From assembly GCA_023664445.1 (NCBI GenBank), contig JAMPFN010000015.1, positions 1 to 41,200 on the forward strand: DNA of 41,200 nt, in the 5' to 3' direction. Source of the DNA: Clostridium sp. (GTDB lineage Bacteria; Bacillota; Clostridia; Oscillospirales; Ruminococcaceae). Shown piece after piece: positions 40,401 through 41,200 of the stretch. The position numbers were made by a program, and so were the translations under genes. A model generated the notes under the pieces. It saw only the letters and a list, made by a program, of their open reading frames with translations. It was not told the origin of the DNA and made no database searches. Every line of letters starts with the position of its first letter. The first letter of the stretch is position 1.

Positions 40401-40921
40401 TTCTGCCGCTTTCAGCAGTCACAGGCGGTTCATATGGCATTGTATAATACGAAGAAGCAAATTCGTTTTTTCTGCCAAGCAAGAATTTTTGCAATAATAC
40501 AGCATCTGTCGCATCGGTACCGCCCTCCGAATGGATCTTTAAAAGCTGAGTTTCAGCGTTAATATCATTTGCAGCGGAAATGTTTGAACCGTTTGGCGTT
40601 GATACGTCGTCAATTGTCAAAACCTTTCCGGGATACCTTATAGAAGCGATTTTACAGTATCCGTCATTCTGCGCAATGATTTTCCACCATTGAGCGCATG
40701 TATCAAAAATTTCTCTCTGGCAGACATTTCCGTCCTCATTTGCCGTTACAGTTGTTACTGCCATACTGTCCGAAAAGTCTTTTTCCGAGTACCAATGCAA
40801 AGCGTATTCTCCCGAATGCACATCCTCTGCACGAACGTCAAAATGTCCGTTGTTTACAGTGCTGTGGAGTTCCCAGCCGAGAGTTAAACACGGATGATAT
40901 ATCCCTTTATTTATGTGAATG
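40401..40921 (-). pseudogene. Fragment with CBM-like, ricin-type lectin and half-dockerin segments
   Basis: Read on the minus strand: a beta-sandwich CBM-like segment (FDVRAEDVHSGEYALHWYSE), then a ricin-B-type lectin segment (CAQWWKIIAQNDGYCKIASI, GKVLTIDDVSTPNGSNISA). Next comes one dockerin half (TDATDAVLLQKFLLGRKNEF) and a short linker running into the lyase remnant in a shifted frame. The calcium-binding part of the dockerin is missing. It may be the tail of a separate dockerin enzyme fused to the lyase by deletion. No start codon or ribosome site could be assigned. Confidence 0.6.
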
Positions 40922-41200
40922 TAAAAGTTGTTGTTATACCGATATAAAGCTGGTTTGGATCGAGTGTCCTAAACTATTCTTTACAAATGTAAAGTCTACC
41001 ATGGGAAATTTATTCCGCAGGAGCTTTCCATACTGCTCAATAAACTGATCGCTATACAGGTGTTGACGAGCGTTTTTATTTTCAGCATTTCAACGCCTTC
41101 ATAGGTTATTCCCAAATAATTTTATCGGGAGAAACCGTTCCCTGATCCGTGAGCCAATTGCGTACAAAATCTTTAAGAGAGCCTACCTCGTTGACTGCGC
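40922..41200 (-). other. Degenerate sequence at window end
   Basis: No frame is open across this stretch. Short minus-strand pieces such as VGSLKDFVRNWLTDQGTVSP and QFIEQYGKLLRNKFPMVDFT look like coding remnants but are split by stops and frame changes. I cannot name the family; a solute-binding protein or other secreted protein remnant is possible. Confidence 0.4.

Noticed and set aside
1..41200. tRNA or rRNA genes
   Set aside because: No cloverleaf-like segment with the GGTTCGANTCC-type T arm or rRNA sequence was recognised; the GGTTCG in H3 of the leader family is part of a simple hairpin.

Overview
The window looks like chromosome from a low-to-moderate GC, fibre-degrading gut Firmicute of the Ruminococcus group (Oscillospiraceae). 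The grounds are a GH5 cellulase and a transglutaminase-like protein that both end in type I dockerins behind Thr/Pro-rich linkers, a decayed dockerin/rhamnogalacturonan-lyase locus, Gram-positive features (strong AGGAGG ribosome sites, VanY-type peptidase, ECF vitamin transporter, a sortase-type anchor peptide) and many short dispersed repeats between genes. The species assignment is inference.

Layout. 0.2-2.3 kb: secreted dockerin GH5 enzyme. 2.4-6.3 kb: fructose/PTS cluster (DeoR regulator, fruK, ptsH, ptsI) with a 158-bp palindromic element between fruK and ptsH. 6.4-9.2 kb: superoxide dismutase-like protein, rpmE, YigZ/IMPACT protein, then a tautomerase and mscL on the minus strand. 9.2-11.7 kb: repeat-rich gap, VanY-type carboxypeptidase, secG. 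11.7-20.0 kb: rnr, lipoprotein, a signal-peptidase-like protein without its catalytic residues, maltose-type acetyltransferase, TIGR03960 radical SAM protein with its DUF2344 partner, lipoprotein. 20.1-27.7 kb: pckA (-), two type IV pilins (+), then the minus-strand operon ymfF-ymfH-lgt-folD. 28.1-31.9 kb: a DUF4430 lipoprotein plus complete ECF transporter (T, fused A-A', S), probably for a corrinoid-like vitamin. 32.0-33.6 kb: dockerin transglutaminase and a tiny in-frame anchor ORF. 33.7-38.2 kb (-): small XRE regulator, tyrA, a repeat-rich C39-like peptidase, maf, 4-OT tautomerase, SCP2-like protein. 38.7-41.2 kb (-): broken pectin-lyase gene.

The most unusual content is regulatory and repetitive. 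Three copies (about 9.5-9.9, 27.9-28.1 and 38.3-38.6 kb) of one element carry a -10 box embedded in a dyad, the block AAGTCCTTG and three conserved hairpins. Each copy points at the gene just downstream (vanY-like gene, ECF operon, SCP2-maf-C39 operon). This looks like a mobile or multicopy structured 5' leader. Other features worth attention are a stand-alone sorting signal in frame with, and one stop codon downstream of, a dockerin protein; a hairpin between the Shine-Dalgarno and start codon of that dockerin gene; a MITE-like element inside the loop of the secG terminator; and a palindromic insertion that appears to supply the stop codon of fruK.
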